The notes under the pieces were generated by a model. That model saw only the letters and a list, made by a program, of their open reading frames with translations, made no database searches and was not told the DNA's origin. Shown here one piece after another: positions 1 through 11,069 of a stretch of 64,000 nt of DNA. The stretch is taken from assembly GCA_004431415.1 (NCBI GenBank), contig QPMI01000475.1, positions 1-64,000 on the forward strand. The letters run 5' to 3'. Source of the stretch: Cyanophora paradoxa (Eukaryota; Glaucocystophyceae; Cyanophorales; Cyanophoraceae). Each line of letters starts with the position of its first letter. The first letter of the stretch is position 1. Made by a program: the position numbers and the translations under genes.

Positions 1-945
1 ATTCATAAACTGGGTCTCCTGCTGGCTCATCACCATAGCGAATTCAAAGGTCAGATGAACAGGTTGACCTCAAAATCAATTGGTTCATTTACAGCATTAA
101 CAATATCAACCGAGAAAGTGGATAATCCAACCTTTTTGTTATAGTATTTATAAAGTGGATGAGCCTCTGTTGAATTGTAAACAACATGCTCACCATAATC
201 TTTGTCAGGAACCACTATTTTATGAAAGTAACCAGTCAGAAGACCATCCCCACATTGAACCAGATCACCCAGCTCCTTTACTCTCACAAACAAACACTGT
301 CCCTGGTCTTCTCAGGCTCAAAAGAAGATATAATGCCATTCACTCGACCATCAGTAAAGATTCCATCAGTGAGAGCATCATAAACTTGGGATTTGATTGG
401 GGAATTCCCATATCTTCCAGGATCAAGACCAAGCAGTCTAGCTGAACTCAATAGCTTTTGGATTGTTTGTTGGCTTGGGTTTACAGCAAGTGAGAAAGCC
501 AGGTAAAAAGGCACTGCCGAGTGGAATATAATTCGTTTCAGTGACTCATCCCATTTGCAGCGAATGGATGGTTGGGGAGTTCTGCCAATGAATTTTGAGT
601 TGATTACATTCACCAGCTGTTGGTGGCTTTGGATGGGGGTCTCGCGATTTACCATGAATTGTTTCCATTGTTCAAAATCAGCAGCTGGGCGAGTTGTTGG
701 AATTCCTGAGCTTCCAGCTCCTGGAGTTTGTTCCGAATAATAAATACTAAATGTGTTATGAACTGTGACATCTCCTGCTTTGGTTTCACCACTCACCATA
801 GGGATGCTGTTATAAAATTCGGCTGAGACCAGTCTCACAGCCCTCACATTCTCATAACTACTGGGGAGTCGAGCCACAAAGCTTGATGTGGGACCATCAC
901 CAGAGATTGTATTAAATGAGCTAACCTCGATGTAATCACAGGCAT
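1..945 (-). pseudogene. Penton-like minor capsid protein, frameshifted and cut by window edge
   Basis: Homologue of the intact inner gene at 12,898-13,902. The start (ATG at 945, followed by CCT GTG) is preceded by AGATAAAAGAAGA, the same leader as the inner gene. One base is lost right after codon 3, a second near 290 (after the GIISSF segment) and a third near 72 (after IDFE). Conserved stretches such as NVRAVRLVSAEFYNSIP and VRVKELGDLVQ are still readable in three frames. It is divergently transcribed from the intact minor capsid gene at 974. The C-terminus lies outside the window. Confidence 0.85.
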
Positions 946-973
946 TCTTCTTTTATCTATATTATATATTAAA
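946..973. promoter_or_regulatory. Bidirectional promoter of penton-like and minor capsid genes (outer)
   Basis: A 28-bp AT-rich spacer separates two divergent start codons; reading minus it contains ATATAGATAAAAGAAGA. The inner element has an equally short spacer (12,870-12,897) with the same TATAGATAAAAGAAG, so the arrangement is conserved. Confidence 0.6.
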
Positions 974-1903
974 ATGAACCGGCTCGTTAATATTGATAGC
1001 AGGGATAGAAGCCAAGGACAAAATGAAAACTCTTACAGGGTCACCCTCACAACTCCAGTAGAGAGACCAAGGGAATGCAGGGTTCTATATGCAGAGATTC
1101 CAAACAGCATCTATAACAGTGTGGGAACTGATCATCTAACAGTTCAGTTTAATTACCAAGATGGTTCATATAACCAAGTGATCACACAACAAGTGTATCC
1201 CTTCCCAGTGGCTACATCAATCAGGGTCATTTTGGGTAACACACCTTATAATTATGGGCTGAACTATTCAAGCTTCCAAACCATTGCAGGCAAAACAGTA
1301 GCTTTTGAGTTCAAGATATTCTATAACCCAACTACCTATAAAGTGGAGTTTTACAGTAACCATGAGTTTCGTTTTATTGCAAGCAACCAGAGAATAGGGA
1401 AGCTTTTGGGTGTGAGTTCTACTGAATACACCAATGGGTATTATAGCACTCCTCCTGTTGGTGGATCACCCTATCGACCTGAGAACCTGTTAAAGTATGA
1501 TGGCAAACCTATTACACCTGATCACCCAGCATGGGGAACCACCTTTTCAGGACCCAGACTCTCATCTAAGCCCTTGCAATATTATTTTGACAGCAGAAAG
1601 ATGTCTGATATGAATGCTGAGCAGTATCTATACATGCACATTAAAGAGCTTGCCCCTTTTGCCAGCAGACACAATATAATTCCGAAATCGCAACCACATA
1701 ACCAGGGGGCAATCCTTAGATTGCAATTGAGTAAGGATATAGGTGGCTATGTTTACCATAGTGGTGAACATGCAGAATTCATTCAGATAAATGACAGAAA
1801 CCTGGTGATAAGGGAACTCACAGTTGAGTTTAAAGATTACTTTGGTGAACTGATTGATATGAATGGAATCGATAATTCTTTTCAGTTGGAGTTTATCGAA
1901 TAA
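974..1903 (+). CDS. Minor capsid (penton-like) protein, outer copy, intact
   Basis: 309 residues, clearly homologous over full length to the inner protein at 11,967-12,869. The N-terminus carries the NIDSRDR signature followed by YRVTLTTP and IPNSIYNS, a pattern seen in capsid-associated proteins of polintons, virophages and large DNA viruses (family knowledge). It is predicted to form pentons or stabilise the capsid lattice with the divergent penton-like partner. Unlike most outer genes its frame is open. Codons avoid CGN arginine and use AGA/AGG. The 3' end overlaps the convergent patatin pseudogene by 11 bp. Confidence 0.7.
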   Translation: MNRLVNIDSRDRSQGQNENSYRVTLTTPVERPRECRVLYAEIPNSIYNSVGTDHLTVQFNYQDGSYNQVITQQVYPFPVATSIRVILGNTPYNYGLNYSSFQTIAGKTVAFEFKIFYNPTTYKVEFYSNHEFRFIASNQRIGKLLGVSSTEYTNGYYSTPPVGGSPYRPENLLKYDGKPITPDHPAWGTTFSGPRLSSKPLQYYFDSRKMSDMNAEQYLYMHIKELAPFASRHNIIPKSQPHNQGAILRLQLSKDIGGYVYHSGEHAEFIQINDRNLVIRELTVEFKDYFGELIDMNGIDNSFQLEFIE

Positions 1904-3441
1904 AGGCACCTGTAAAGTCAACTCTCATTGTGGGAGCATTCACATACACAAGGGATAAATGCGAATATATTTAATTCTGAGAGAAAAACCTATGTAAAAA
2001 GCATCCTTGATGCTGAGAGGAAATCCACTCAATAGAGCCACATCACCTGAGTTGTGAGCATTGTTAATGTTCTCACAGACATATATTTTGTTTTGCCCAT
2101 CTGATCGAATAAAAGACCAGTTGATCCCATCAGTGGATGTTGCCACATTGAAAGTCTTAATAAAAGCATTGGTGTCCCTGATCCATAGGCAATCACAGAA
2201 GAGAGTTCAAAAGTATATGGAAAAGCAACTTGAAGGTATTCAGTGGGGTTTCCCATATCTGCTCAGGAGCATAGGCTCCAGCTTCCAGCCAAATGCTGAA
2301 GGTCTAGCCATGAAAGGCTCTTTACCAGTCACAGAGGATGAGGCAGTGAAGGCATCATCTGCAAGCTGATACCAATTAGCATCCAAAGGTGGTGATGTAG
2401 TGAGAGTGGATGAGATGTAAGCCTTTGTAGGGTTCTTTAATTCATAGTTTGCTACTAGAATGCTGCAAAGCTTATTAATCATATCATTGTTTGCTGCTAT
2501 GTATGTTTCTGTGAAAGAAAGCATATCTGGGATTTTAGAAGTGTCATCCAGGGAGCTTACTATGTGATTCGGAAGAGGTACTGATAACCTATAGTATCTC
2601 CCATAATCCTGATCATAGTTGTAGGGTAACAACTCCTCCATCTTATCAAGGGCAGAAAGCTCACTTGCAGCCATGAGCATGTTAATCAATGGGCTTCCAT
2701 CTGTTGAGGCAATCCATGAGAGAATGCCCAGCTGTTGACAGTCTCATAAGCATAACCCACATAATCAGACTCTAAATGTGGGTCCACCTCTCCACAAGAG
2801 ATACTTATTACTATAATGTCATCATCATCACTGTAAATCTTCTTTGCATGGCTGTAACCACACACACTGGGATTATTGTTTCCCGAAATGGCACCATCAA
2901 TGAGACAGACATATACTCCCGATTGAAATCAACAATGCTTACAGGTGAAAAGTATGTAGGAGCAGCAGAAGTAGCCCTAGCAGCAATCTTACAGGGCATA
3001 AAGTTGTAATTGTTATCATTTGTGATAAATATTGGTTTCATATTCTGAGTATCAAAAGATGTAATCACAATGTCCTTTAGGGAATCCTGTATTAGTGATT
3101 CCCCAGTAACTGAATTGATTGCAGTCTCCAAGGGTCCCACATCATACTTTGTGTTAAATAGGGCATTTTCAATGATATTTCGAGGATTTGCGAAAATCAA
3201 AGGCAGTTGAGTTAGGTAAATATTGTGTAAATCGTTTGCTGTCAGTTTAGGTTCACCTGGTCTATCAGGATGCCTTATATTCAAACCTATTGCAATGATC
3301 CCACCAGTGGAAGTTCCACTCACAAGATCACAAGATCGATTATTCTCCTGCCAGTTCGATTTTCGATTTCTTTTAGCAGCCTGGTTATGATAATGCCCCT
3401 TGCACCCCGCCAGAAAGACTTAAAACGACCTTGAGAGGCAT
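1893..3441 (-). pseudogene. Patatin-like lipase with discoidin domain, frameshifted (outer copy)
   Basis: Homologue of the intact inner gene at 26,097-27,653. The start at 3,441 is preceded on the minus strand by AAGTAAAAG. The nucleophile-elbow segment GTSTGG and the block ending FSPVSIVDF are readable around 2,930-3,323. The frame then changes repeatedly (near 2,920, 2,700, 2,240 and 1,950), with single-base losses as the main lesion, for example just upstream of the elbow near 3,320. The C-terminal sequence still ends in the RIYPL...MRVD discoidin signature. It cannot give a full-length enzyme as read. Confidence 0.85.
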
Positions 3442-3484
3442 CTTTTACTTATCAGGAATTTTATAAATCCATATAGTAAAAGCC
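3442..3484. promoter_or_regulatory. Bidirectional promoter of patatin and fibre genes (outer)
   Basis: A 43-bp spacer between divergent starts, with TAAGTAAAAG reading minus and ATATAGTAAAAGCC reading plus. The inner element has the same layout at 27,654-27,702. Confidence 0.55.
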
Positions 3485-6400
3485 ATGAGCTTCAATTACC
3501 CACCAAATCTAGAAACCATTCAAGATGATAATGCAAGCAGCACCAAGCATGTGAACTTTGATAATATTAAAGTAAAGGGTTCAGTTTCAATTGACCACAG
3601 CTCTGATAATTCATCAAAGACTCAATCAAGGGAGCATGCTTTATCTGTGAATCAAACCGATCCAGATAAAGAGGATGTCAGTGTAGCCTTTAGTTTGGGT
3701 AATGTGAAAGCAAACCAAGTGGCAGAGATCAAAGCAACAAGAAGGAGACCTAGGAAACTAAAAACCAGTGGCACTCACCCAGATATACCTTCCAGGTTCG
3801 ATAGTGGTCGATTGATTTTCAATGTTCAAGATGAGCAGGGCAAACAGAACACAGCTTTGCGAATTTACAATGAGGGCAGCACTGCAAAAGCTGAGGTCCC
3901 CCAAGTATTGCAAGTGGGTCCCATTGCCAACACAAATCAGGTCTCCTACACAAATGATGTATACCCCAAGGATATTACATATGACTTTGCGAGGAATGAG
4001 CCTTTTGGGTTTTTTACTCCAAAAGATGTCCATCAAAAAAAGCCATCAATTACAATCAACAGTAGCCCCAGTCAACCAGTAGCAATCCATTTACATCCTG
4101 ATTTAGTCGAAATGGATAGGCACCTTTTGCCTTTGTATAGCAATGTGAAAGACCTTGGAATTAGAACCAGGCAATGGCGAAATATCCATGGCAGCAATGT
4201 GTATGCAAATGGGGAGAAACTTGTGAGTGAGAAAACTCTAAGGGAAATAATTGAGCATTATGGTCCCAATGGACCAACAGTTCCATTCCCTATTCCATTT
4301 CCAAATGGACCTCCCGATTTAACACCAAAGAAACAGCCTGGAAGAGAATACACAGCAACTGAAGATGTAGCCTTTGGGCAGCATATTGTTAGTTGGGAGC
4401 AAGTTCGCAATAAACCTATAATTGAACCCAGAAAGCAAATAGATGAGCAGTATTTACCTCCTGAAGTCGATATATTAGAGCTTGATGAATATCAATTCGT
4501 TCCAGATGAGGAAGAGTATTTACCAGATGGTTTCGACCCACAAGAATATGAGTATGATCAGTTTGACCCCAATGAGGAGGAGATACTCCAGATGGTTTTG
4601 ACCCACAAGAATATGAGTATGAACAGAACTATGAACCTGATGAGGAGTATTTACCAGATGGTCATGATCCACCAGCTGTTGACTATGAGCAACCTTATGA
4701 ACCCCATGAGGAATTGTTACCAGATGGATTTCGACCTGAGATCTGGGAGTTCTTCCCTGATTATGAACAAATTAATAATAAACCTGCAAAGTATCCCCCA
4801 GAGGATCACAATCATGATTGGGATGAGATCTTAGGCAAACCTCAAAAGTATCCACCAGAGGATCACAGGCATGATTGGGGTGAAATTGATGGGATTCCAA
4901 CTGAGTTCCCACCAAGCAAACATGAACATACTTGGGATGAGATTAATGACCAACCAGAATTCGCAAAGGTAGAGCCTCTTGATAACTTGGGGTTTCTCTT
5001 TATCAGACTTGTAATGTCCCAGAAAGAATCTTTTTGAATGAACACTATGTACATGTGAATGGGACACTTGCAAATTCAGCTATGAGAGGACCACTTCATA
5101 TTAGGACATTACCAGGCTCTTTTGAAACCCCACCACCACCAGGAGCAACCATACCAAATATCTTTGTGTCAAGCTACATGGAGGCTGACATTCCCACAGA
5201 TACATTCAGAGTCCCAACAGACCCAGCAACCTACCAAAATTACAACTCTGCTATACAGGTTCATGTAGCAGATGTAAGCAGCTTAGATGGCTCAAGACCA
5301 ATGATAGTTTTCAGTCGAGATAAGTATTCCTACATTCCCATAGTGGGAACTGCAAATGATAATTATGGGAGGGCAGAGCTTGCATGGATTAAAACAGATT
5401 ATGGTGGGGTTCTCGAAGCCAATCAAAGAATGGCAGCAAAAAACATTCACAATGAGACCATATCAAGGGTGGTAACAGAGGATTACCTGCAAGCCCAGAA
5501 CTACATAGATGAAACAGAACTAAATACAATCATTGCAGGTATAGGTATTGGTGTTACAGGCAATTACCTCCCTCTCACAGGTGGGACTATTGATGGAACA
5601 GTAACAGCATGCAACTTCTTTGTTCATACTGAATGTAATCAAACCTTCCCTGTTGTCCATCCAGGAAGTGAGTATGAGATTCCTAATGATCCAGCTATTA
5701 TGCCCATTAAGATTGATCTCCCTTCTGATTATGTAGGAAGGGGTGAACTAAAGACCATCTCTTTCACAGGAGATTATAATGATCTCATAAATAAACCCAC
5801 CCCATCCAATTTACACCCTGTTGCATACTCAGGTAGTTTCCTTGATCTTAATAATAGATCACACACCCACACAAAGGCAGAGATCACAGATTTCGCACAC
5901 ACTCACACAAAATCCCAGATAACAGATTTTGCACACACCCACACCAGAGCAGATATCACGAATTTTGCTCACACCCATTTTAAATCTGAGATCTCAGATT
6001 TTGCTCACACTCACACAAAGTCACAGATTACAGATTTTGCACACACTCATGTCAAGAGTGAGATAACAGATTTTGCACACACTCATGTCAAGAGTGAGAT
6101 TACAGATTTTGCTCACACTCACACCAAAGGTGAAATTACAGACTTTGCTCATACTCATACAAAATCCCAAATTACAGATTTCGCACACACCCACCTTTGG
6201 GGAGATATTACAGATCGACCTACTCTGGATCCATTCACAGCTACCACTATAAGAGCCAACAACACAATGTATGTAGGATCAGGTCAGATTGTAGAACCAG
6301 CAGGACCTATGTTTGAAGAAACATGGTTCTTCCACAATTCGCAGAATTACTTTGATAAAACCTTACTTGTTCGTGGAAATGCATATGCAAGGAATTTCTA

Positions 6401-6781
6401 TGCTATGAACCCTCAAATAATGCGACCATCAGTCGATGCATTACAGAAGCAGATCTTTCCAGTCAACTCAATGCATATTTTAATGGGAAAATTCAAGCAG
6501 GTAAGTATGTTTACACTACTCCTGTTTTAAATTACAATAATCTGTATGTGTTCAATCTTACTATCTATTTTACCAATGCCTTTGCTTCTCCTCCTGTTGT
6601 TACAGCAACTGTAAGGCATGAAGGACAAGAACCAAATTATCAAGTAACTCCCGTCATTTTTACTGTGAACCTGTTGAATGTTTACAGTAACTATTTCACC
6701 TGTGAACTTTTCACTGATCCATATGCAATGAATAATTCATCCAAAACTGTAACAATCCATTACATTGCTGTCGCAATTTAA
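3485..6781 (+). pseudogene. HxH-repeat fibre protein, frameshifted (outer copy)
   Basis: Homologue of the inner fibre gene but shorter: it lacks both LamG-like modules. The N-terminal 370 residues align closely with the inner protein (MSFNYP, KHVNFDNI, ITYDFA). Then come HxHxW modules (for example DHNHDWDEILGKP), and 9-10 copies of a 12-residue HTHTKxxITDFA unit at 5,862-6,200, then a shared segment (TMYVGSG, EETWFFHNS). Frames break near 4,585, 4,989 and 6,440 by single-base losses. The distal part (6,480-6,781) resembles the lectin-like tip of the inner protein in pattern, not sequence. Confidence 0.85.
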
Positions 6782-6800
6782 CTATTTGATTAATATAAAG

Positions 6801-7564
6801 ATGACCTCTCTATTAGAAATCCCAAACTATGAACTTGCAGCCAAATCACTGCACAGCACCTCTCATGGAGTAGTTGATTCAACCCCTGGGTATATTTGTA
6901 CTGAAACTTCAAGTAATACCTCTTTCACAGAGAATAATATACTCAGAGTCAAAGAAATTCGATGTGATAGAAATGGAGGCAAGATAAGAACCACAGGAAT
7001 TATTATCTCGAATAAAAATCAGGTTCAAGCAGGTCAAGTAGTCCCAGATTCAGCAATATATGATAATGTAGGTGGATTTACCACAGCACAGATAGTTTCT
7101 TTTGGTAACACAAGTAATACTTCCGCTCTTGTAGTCAAGAGTGGAGGAGCATACTTTGGAGAGGCATTAAAGGTGAATGGAACAGTAACAGCATCCATAC
7201 TAAATGCTGGAAGTGGAATGTTTGAGAGTCCAATAAATTTTGAGGGTGGATATAATGCGAGTAGTTTTTCAGTTGGTGTTGGTGTCTTTTCCACAATGTT
7301 AAACACACCTGAAATTGAATCATCGAATGCACTCAATATCAAGAGAAATGCAGTGGTTACAGCAACCATAAACAATGTTTCCCCTTCAATAAATCTAATT
7401 AAATATCTGAAAGCTCCTCACCCTCGGTTTTGTATTGTAAATTATTCAACATCAGCAGTTACTGTGGGAACCACATCAACAGCAAGAAGATTCGCTTTTA
7501 ACAGAACTCTTGTGGATGCAAGCAATAATATCACATTATCCACAGGCACCTTTACACATTATCC
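6801..7564 (+). pseudogene. Adhesin-family protein, 5' portion, truncated by recombination (outer)
   Basis: The start at 6,801 follows AATATAAAG. It has the N-terminal module shared by all adhesin paralogues here (ILRVKEIRCDRNGGKIRTT, then VVKSGGAYFGEAL). The C1q/TNF-like C-terminal domain begins (PRFC...) but stops at about 7,560, where a 19-bp direct duplication (CACATTATCCACAGGCACC) joins it to a second paralogue. There is no inner counterpart at this position. Confidence 0.7.
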
Positions 7565-8532
7565 ACAGGCACCACACAGTTACAGATGCTATTCCCGGGT
7601 TTATTTGCACAGAAACCACAGGAGCAGATTCATTTACTCAAAATTCAATTATCAGATGCAAGGAAATTCGATGTGATAGAAATGCTGGAAAAATACGAAC
7701 CACACAATTAATCGTAAGTAACAAGAATCAGGTTTTACCAGGTGGTGTAGTTGCTGATGCAGCTATTTATGATGATGCAGGTGGGGTGACCACACCACAA
7801 ATTGTTACTTTTGATGGGACAGAAAATAATGCAGCACTTGTAGTTAAATCAGGTGGAGCATGGATAGGTTCGGGAGCTTTTGTGAATGGAACACTCTCAG
7901 CTACAAATGTTTCAATTTCAGGAACAACAACATTTACAGGTGTTGTGAATGCAAATGGTGGTCTTTTTGTTCCTACTTATACAGTCCCTGTGATGACCGC
8001 AACCACAAAGATACAAACACCTGAAATAGATACAGGAGCAAATGTAGATCTGATTCTGAAACGAAATAGCACAGAAGTCGCACGAATTGATGCAGGGGGT
8101 CTTACAATCGCAGCAAACTTTTATTTGAAGCAAGAAACCCAACCTCGATTTTGTGTTGGGTTTGGTGTAGCAACAAGAAGTGGAGTATATGGGCGTCTTA
8201 CTAATTGGTTGCATGAATTCTTTGATAATACCAACTCATTTGATGTAGTAGAAGGGAAATTCACAGCGCCTATAAGTGGAGATTATAGATTCTCTCTTAA
8301 TTCTTATAGTATTGTTACCTCATCTGTGAGTGTAGATCTGAAAGTAAATGATCAGAATGTTTCAACAGAATTCAATTTCAGGGTAAACAACTCACAAACA
8401 GTAACCAACAAAACAATCATTTTGAGCGCAATACTCAGACTTGGAGCCGGGGATAATGTCTCTATTTATGCTGTTGATACTTCCATTTCAGAATTCACAA
8501 CGTTTAGTGGCGAATTGCTGAGCATAATTTAA
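7565..8532 (+). pseudogene. Adhesin-family protein with C1q-like C-terminus, 5' end missing (outer)
   Basis: It starts mid-module (VTDAIPGFICTETTG), continues through the shared IIRCKEIRCDRNAGKIRTT and VVKSGGAWIGSG segments, and ends in a complete C1q/TNF-like jelly-roll pattern (EGKFTAPISGDYRFSLNSY ... FSGELLSII). The normal N-terminus is lost at the duplication junction, so it is probably one half of a collapsed tandem pair. The remaining frame is open for about 320 codons. C1q-like heads are common receptor-binding folds; the role here is inferred. Confidence 0.65.
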
Positions 8533-8551
8533 TTTCTACAAGTAGTTTAGA

Positions 8552-8815
8552 ATGTCGAATATATACCAAGTAGTTCTGACTGATACCGAAAAGTTGGGAA
8601 TGGAATATTGCGCTGCTTCTGTTCAGGACTGGATTGATAATGCTGCCCACAACAGGGCAAGAATCGCAATTGATGAGATTGTTCAGAAAGAGATCCAATC
8701 TTGCATCTCATCAGGAGTTCAGATACCAACCTCAAAGGAAGCGATTGTATTACAGGCATTCCAAAGGGGAACTGTAAAGAAAGGTATCGAGTATAATAAT
8801 GTCACAGAAGAGTAG
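8552..8815 (+). CDS. Small acidic protein of 87 residues, unknown function (outer)
   Basis: The open frame begins MSNIYQVVLTD and contains WIDNAAHNRARIAIDEIVQK and a segment ending IPTSKEAIVLQAF. Similar short proteins occur beside phage tail-fibre genes in my recollection, so an assembly or chaperone role is a guess only. It lies between two adhesin genes, 19 bp after the first. No copy was found in the inner element. Confidence 0.5.
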   Translation: MSNIYQVVLTDTEKLGMEYCAASVQDWIDNAAHNRARIAIDEIVQKEIQSCISSGVQIPTSKEAIVLQAFQRGTVKKGIEYNNVTEE

Positions 8816-8853
8816 TGTACATTATTTTTCTTTCCTTCTTAGTAAAAGAAGCA

Positions 8854-9587
8854 ATGGGTGAATATAATCGAGTTCAACTTCCAATATATTCCCTTGGATC
8901 CCCTGCAATGCACTTTCGCCAGCATGAAGTTAATGATGAGGTTCGTGGTTTAGAATCCACAGAGAGACCCAATTCCAATGGTAACTCCTTTGATAAAAAT
9001 TCGATTATTCGAGTTAAAGAGCTGAGAGCTGATAAGAATTCAGGTGTGGTTAAAACAACTCGACTTCTTGTCACAAATGCTAACTTCTTTCAGCCTACTA
9101 ATGGAGGTCCTGATGCTTACAGTGTTGATCTGAAAGCCCTTGATTATGATAAAAACACTGCTGCTGTAACTGTGAGATCAGGAGGAGCATTTATTGGTGG
9201 TGGCTGCAGAGTTTCAGGTCAACTTTCATCCTCAATTTCGTATAATGATGTCCCAGATACTCTTGAACAAAATGTAGAGAACCCACAACGAATTCGATTA
9301 TATATACCAGTTGCACAACAGCCAGTTATTCAATTTTACCAAGGTTATACTGTCACACTTGAAAACTCTGAATTGATTGAAGGAACCAAAAGAGTAATGA
9401 GAGGGCTGGTCATTCCTTCTGCAATGCTTTCTTTATGTAGAGCCAACAATAACCAGCCAGGTCACAGATACAATTTCAGTGTTCAGGGATATGATCATTT
9501 TGGCACAGGGTTCTGTGTTTATAATAACAATTTCACCTATGATCTGTTTGTTACAGATATTGGAAAATATACAATTACAGTTATGGG
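8854..9587 (+). pseudogene. Adhesin-family protein, 5' part, interrupted by the inner element
   Basis: The start MGEYNRVQLPIYSLG is preceded by TTCTTAGTAAAAGAAGCA, identical to the leader of the inner paralogue at 35,106. The shared module (IIRVKELRADKNSGVVKTT, VRSGGAFIGGGCRVSG) is intact. Coding stops at the TATGGG target site; the last 3' piece is at 39,268-39,385. Without the insertion the frame would run 281 codons, against 280 in the inner paralogue, so the gene was intact when hit. Confidence 0.9.
9582..9587. repeat. Target site duplication, left copy (TATGGG)
   Basis: TATGGG directly precedes the ACACATAAAT terminus and recurs directly after the opposite terminus. Deleting the element plus one copy restores the interrupted adhesin frame, which confirms the boundary. 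Confidence 0.95.
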
Positions 9588-9694
9588 ACACATAAATAAA
9601 AACAAATTTAAATCCCTCGCTCTATCGCTCAATTCGCGCTTCGCGCTCATTTCGCTCTGTCGCTCAGGATTTAAATTTGTTTTTATTTATGTGT
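9588..9694. repeat. Terminal hairpin of the inner element, left end
   Basis: Arms 9,588-9,615 and 9,667-9,694 are perfect 28-bp reverse complements, beginning ACACATAAAT and ending ATTTATGTGT. The 51-bp loop is built from TCGCTC-like words. The arm is a possible integrase or terminal-protein site present in both orientations at the tip. Confidence 0.9.
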
Positions 9695-10049
9695 AAATTA
9701 ATCGAAAATATTTAAAAAATAAATCAAAATTTTTAATAAAATCAATTAAATTTAAATAAATTCGATTAAATTAATTGGTATAATATCAATTAAATTATGA
9801 TTTTATGAAATTTATATAAATTTTTGATAAATTACGTATTTCTCGATTGATTTAATGATATAAACGCGATTAATTTGTATTTAAATGAAAAATACGTATT
9901 TTGCGATTGATATAAACGCGATTAATTTGTATTTTATGCAAAATCGATATAATCTCGATTGAGGGAACATAAATTTATGATATAATCAATCACGATTGAA
10001 GTAGTCCACCTCCCATTCTATCGTAAAACGCAAAAATTCACACAGAGTT

Positions 10050-10704
10050 GCATTACGTCCAATTAAACAATCGATGAGATTGCGGCGTATTTTGTTGGAA
10101 GAGATGGTTACTGCATTATGTCCAATTAAACAATCGATGAAATATCGGATGAAAATAATTCACTCGTTACGGCATTATGTCCAATTAAACAATCGTTGAG
10201 ATTGCGGGAAACAAAAATGACCCCAGAGTTGCATTATGTCCAATTAAACAATCGATGAAATATCGGATGAAAATAATTCACTCGTTACTGCATTATGTCC
10301 AATTAAACAATCGATGAGATTGCGGCGTATTTTGTTGGAAGGGATGGTTACTGCATTATGTCCAATTAAACAATCGATGAGATTGCGGCGTATTTTGTTG
10401 GAAGGGATGGTTACTGCATTATGTCCAATTAAACAATCGATGAAATATCGGATGAAAATAATTCACTCGTTACTGCATTATGTCCAATTAAACAATCGAT
10501 GAGATTGCGGCGTATTTTGTTGGAAGGGATGGTTACTGCATTATGTCCAATTAAACAATTGATGAGATTGCGGTGTATTTTGTTGGATTAGATGGTTACT
10601 GCATTATGTCCAATTAAACAATCGATGAGATTCGGGTAAGATTTTTACTGTATCAAAATTGACCCCAGAGTTGCATTATGTCCAATTAAACAATTGATAA
10701 GATT
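10050..10704. repeat. Array of about 60-bp repeats in the left TIR
   Basis: Eleven copies of the core CATTATGTCCAATTAAACAA are spaced about 60 bp apart. The intervening sequence comes in a few recurring types (ATGAGATTGCGGCGTATTTT and ATGAAATATCGGATGAAAAT among them). The mirror array is at 38,151-38,805. A short frame runs through part of it but is only repeat translation. Confidence 0.9.
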
Positions 10705-10764
10705 GGATTCTGTTGTTTACTGTAAAAACATTGTATCTTAGGTGTATCAATCTCAATTAATCGA

Positions 10765-10853
10765 GGGTAACAGAGGTAACGGATTTTTCCCAACCTCTCC
10801 CCTAAGATCGAGATTTTCAAAAAGTTGCGCAAAATCCGTTACCTCTGTTACCC
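10765..10853. repeat. GGTAAC hairpin, TIR copy A
   Basis: The left arm GGGTAACAGAGGTAACGG holds two GGTAAC boxes 9 bp apart. The reverse-complement arm ends the element, with a loop of roughly 40 bp. The mirror is 38,002-38,090. Confidence 0.85.
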
Positions 10854-10981
10854 TCGATTAAATCCGTTACCTCAATTAAAATCTGTTACCCTTACTGAAA
10901 ATAAGAATGAATCTGTTACCCTTACCATAATAAGTAATGAGTTCTTGAATAATTAATCTTTGTTTAATGATAAACAATTGA

Positions 10982-11069
10982 GGGTAACAGAGGTAACGGA
11001 TTTTTCCCAACCTTTCCCTAAGATCGAGATTTTCAAAAAGTTGCGCAAAATCCGTTACCTCTGTTACCC
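10982..11069. repeat. GGTAAC hairpin, TIR copy B
   Basis: Second copy of the same hairpin within the left TIR; mirror at 37,785-37,873. Single GGTAAC/GTTACC half-sites are scattered between the two copies. Confidence 0.85.

Noticed and set aside
10314-10502. 62-codon frame in the TIR (and its mirror at 38,353-38,541)
   Set aside because: It is a translation of the roughly 60-bp repeat units with internal self-repetition and no independent coding signal.
10050-10704. CRISPR-like array (20-28-bp core with 30-40-bp spacers)
   Set aside because: The so-called spacers themselves recur in a few types, the array is duplicated in both TIRs of a eukaryotic viral element, and no cas gene is present.
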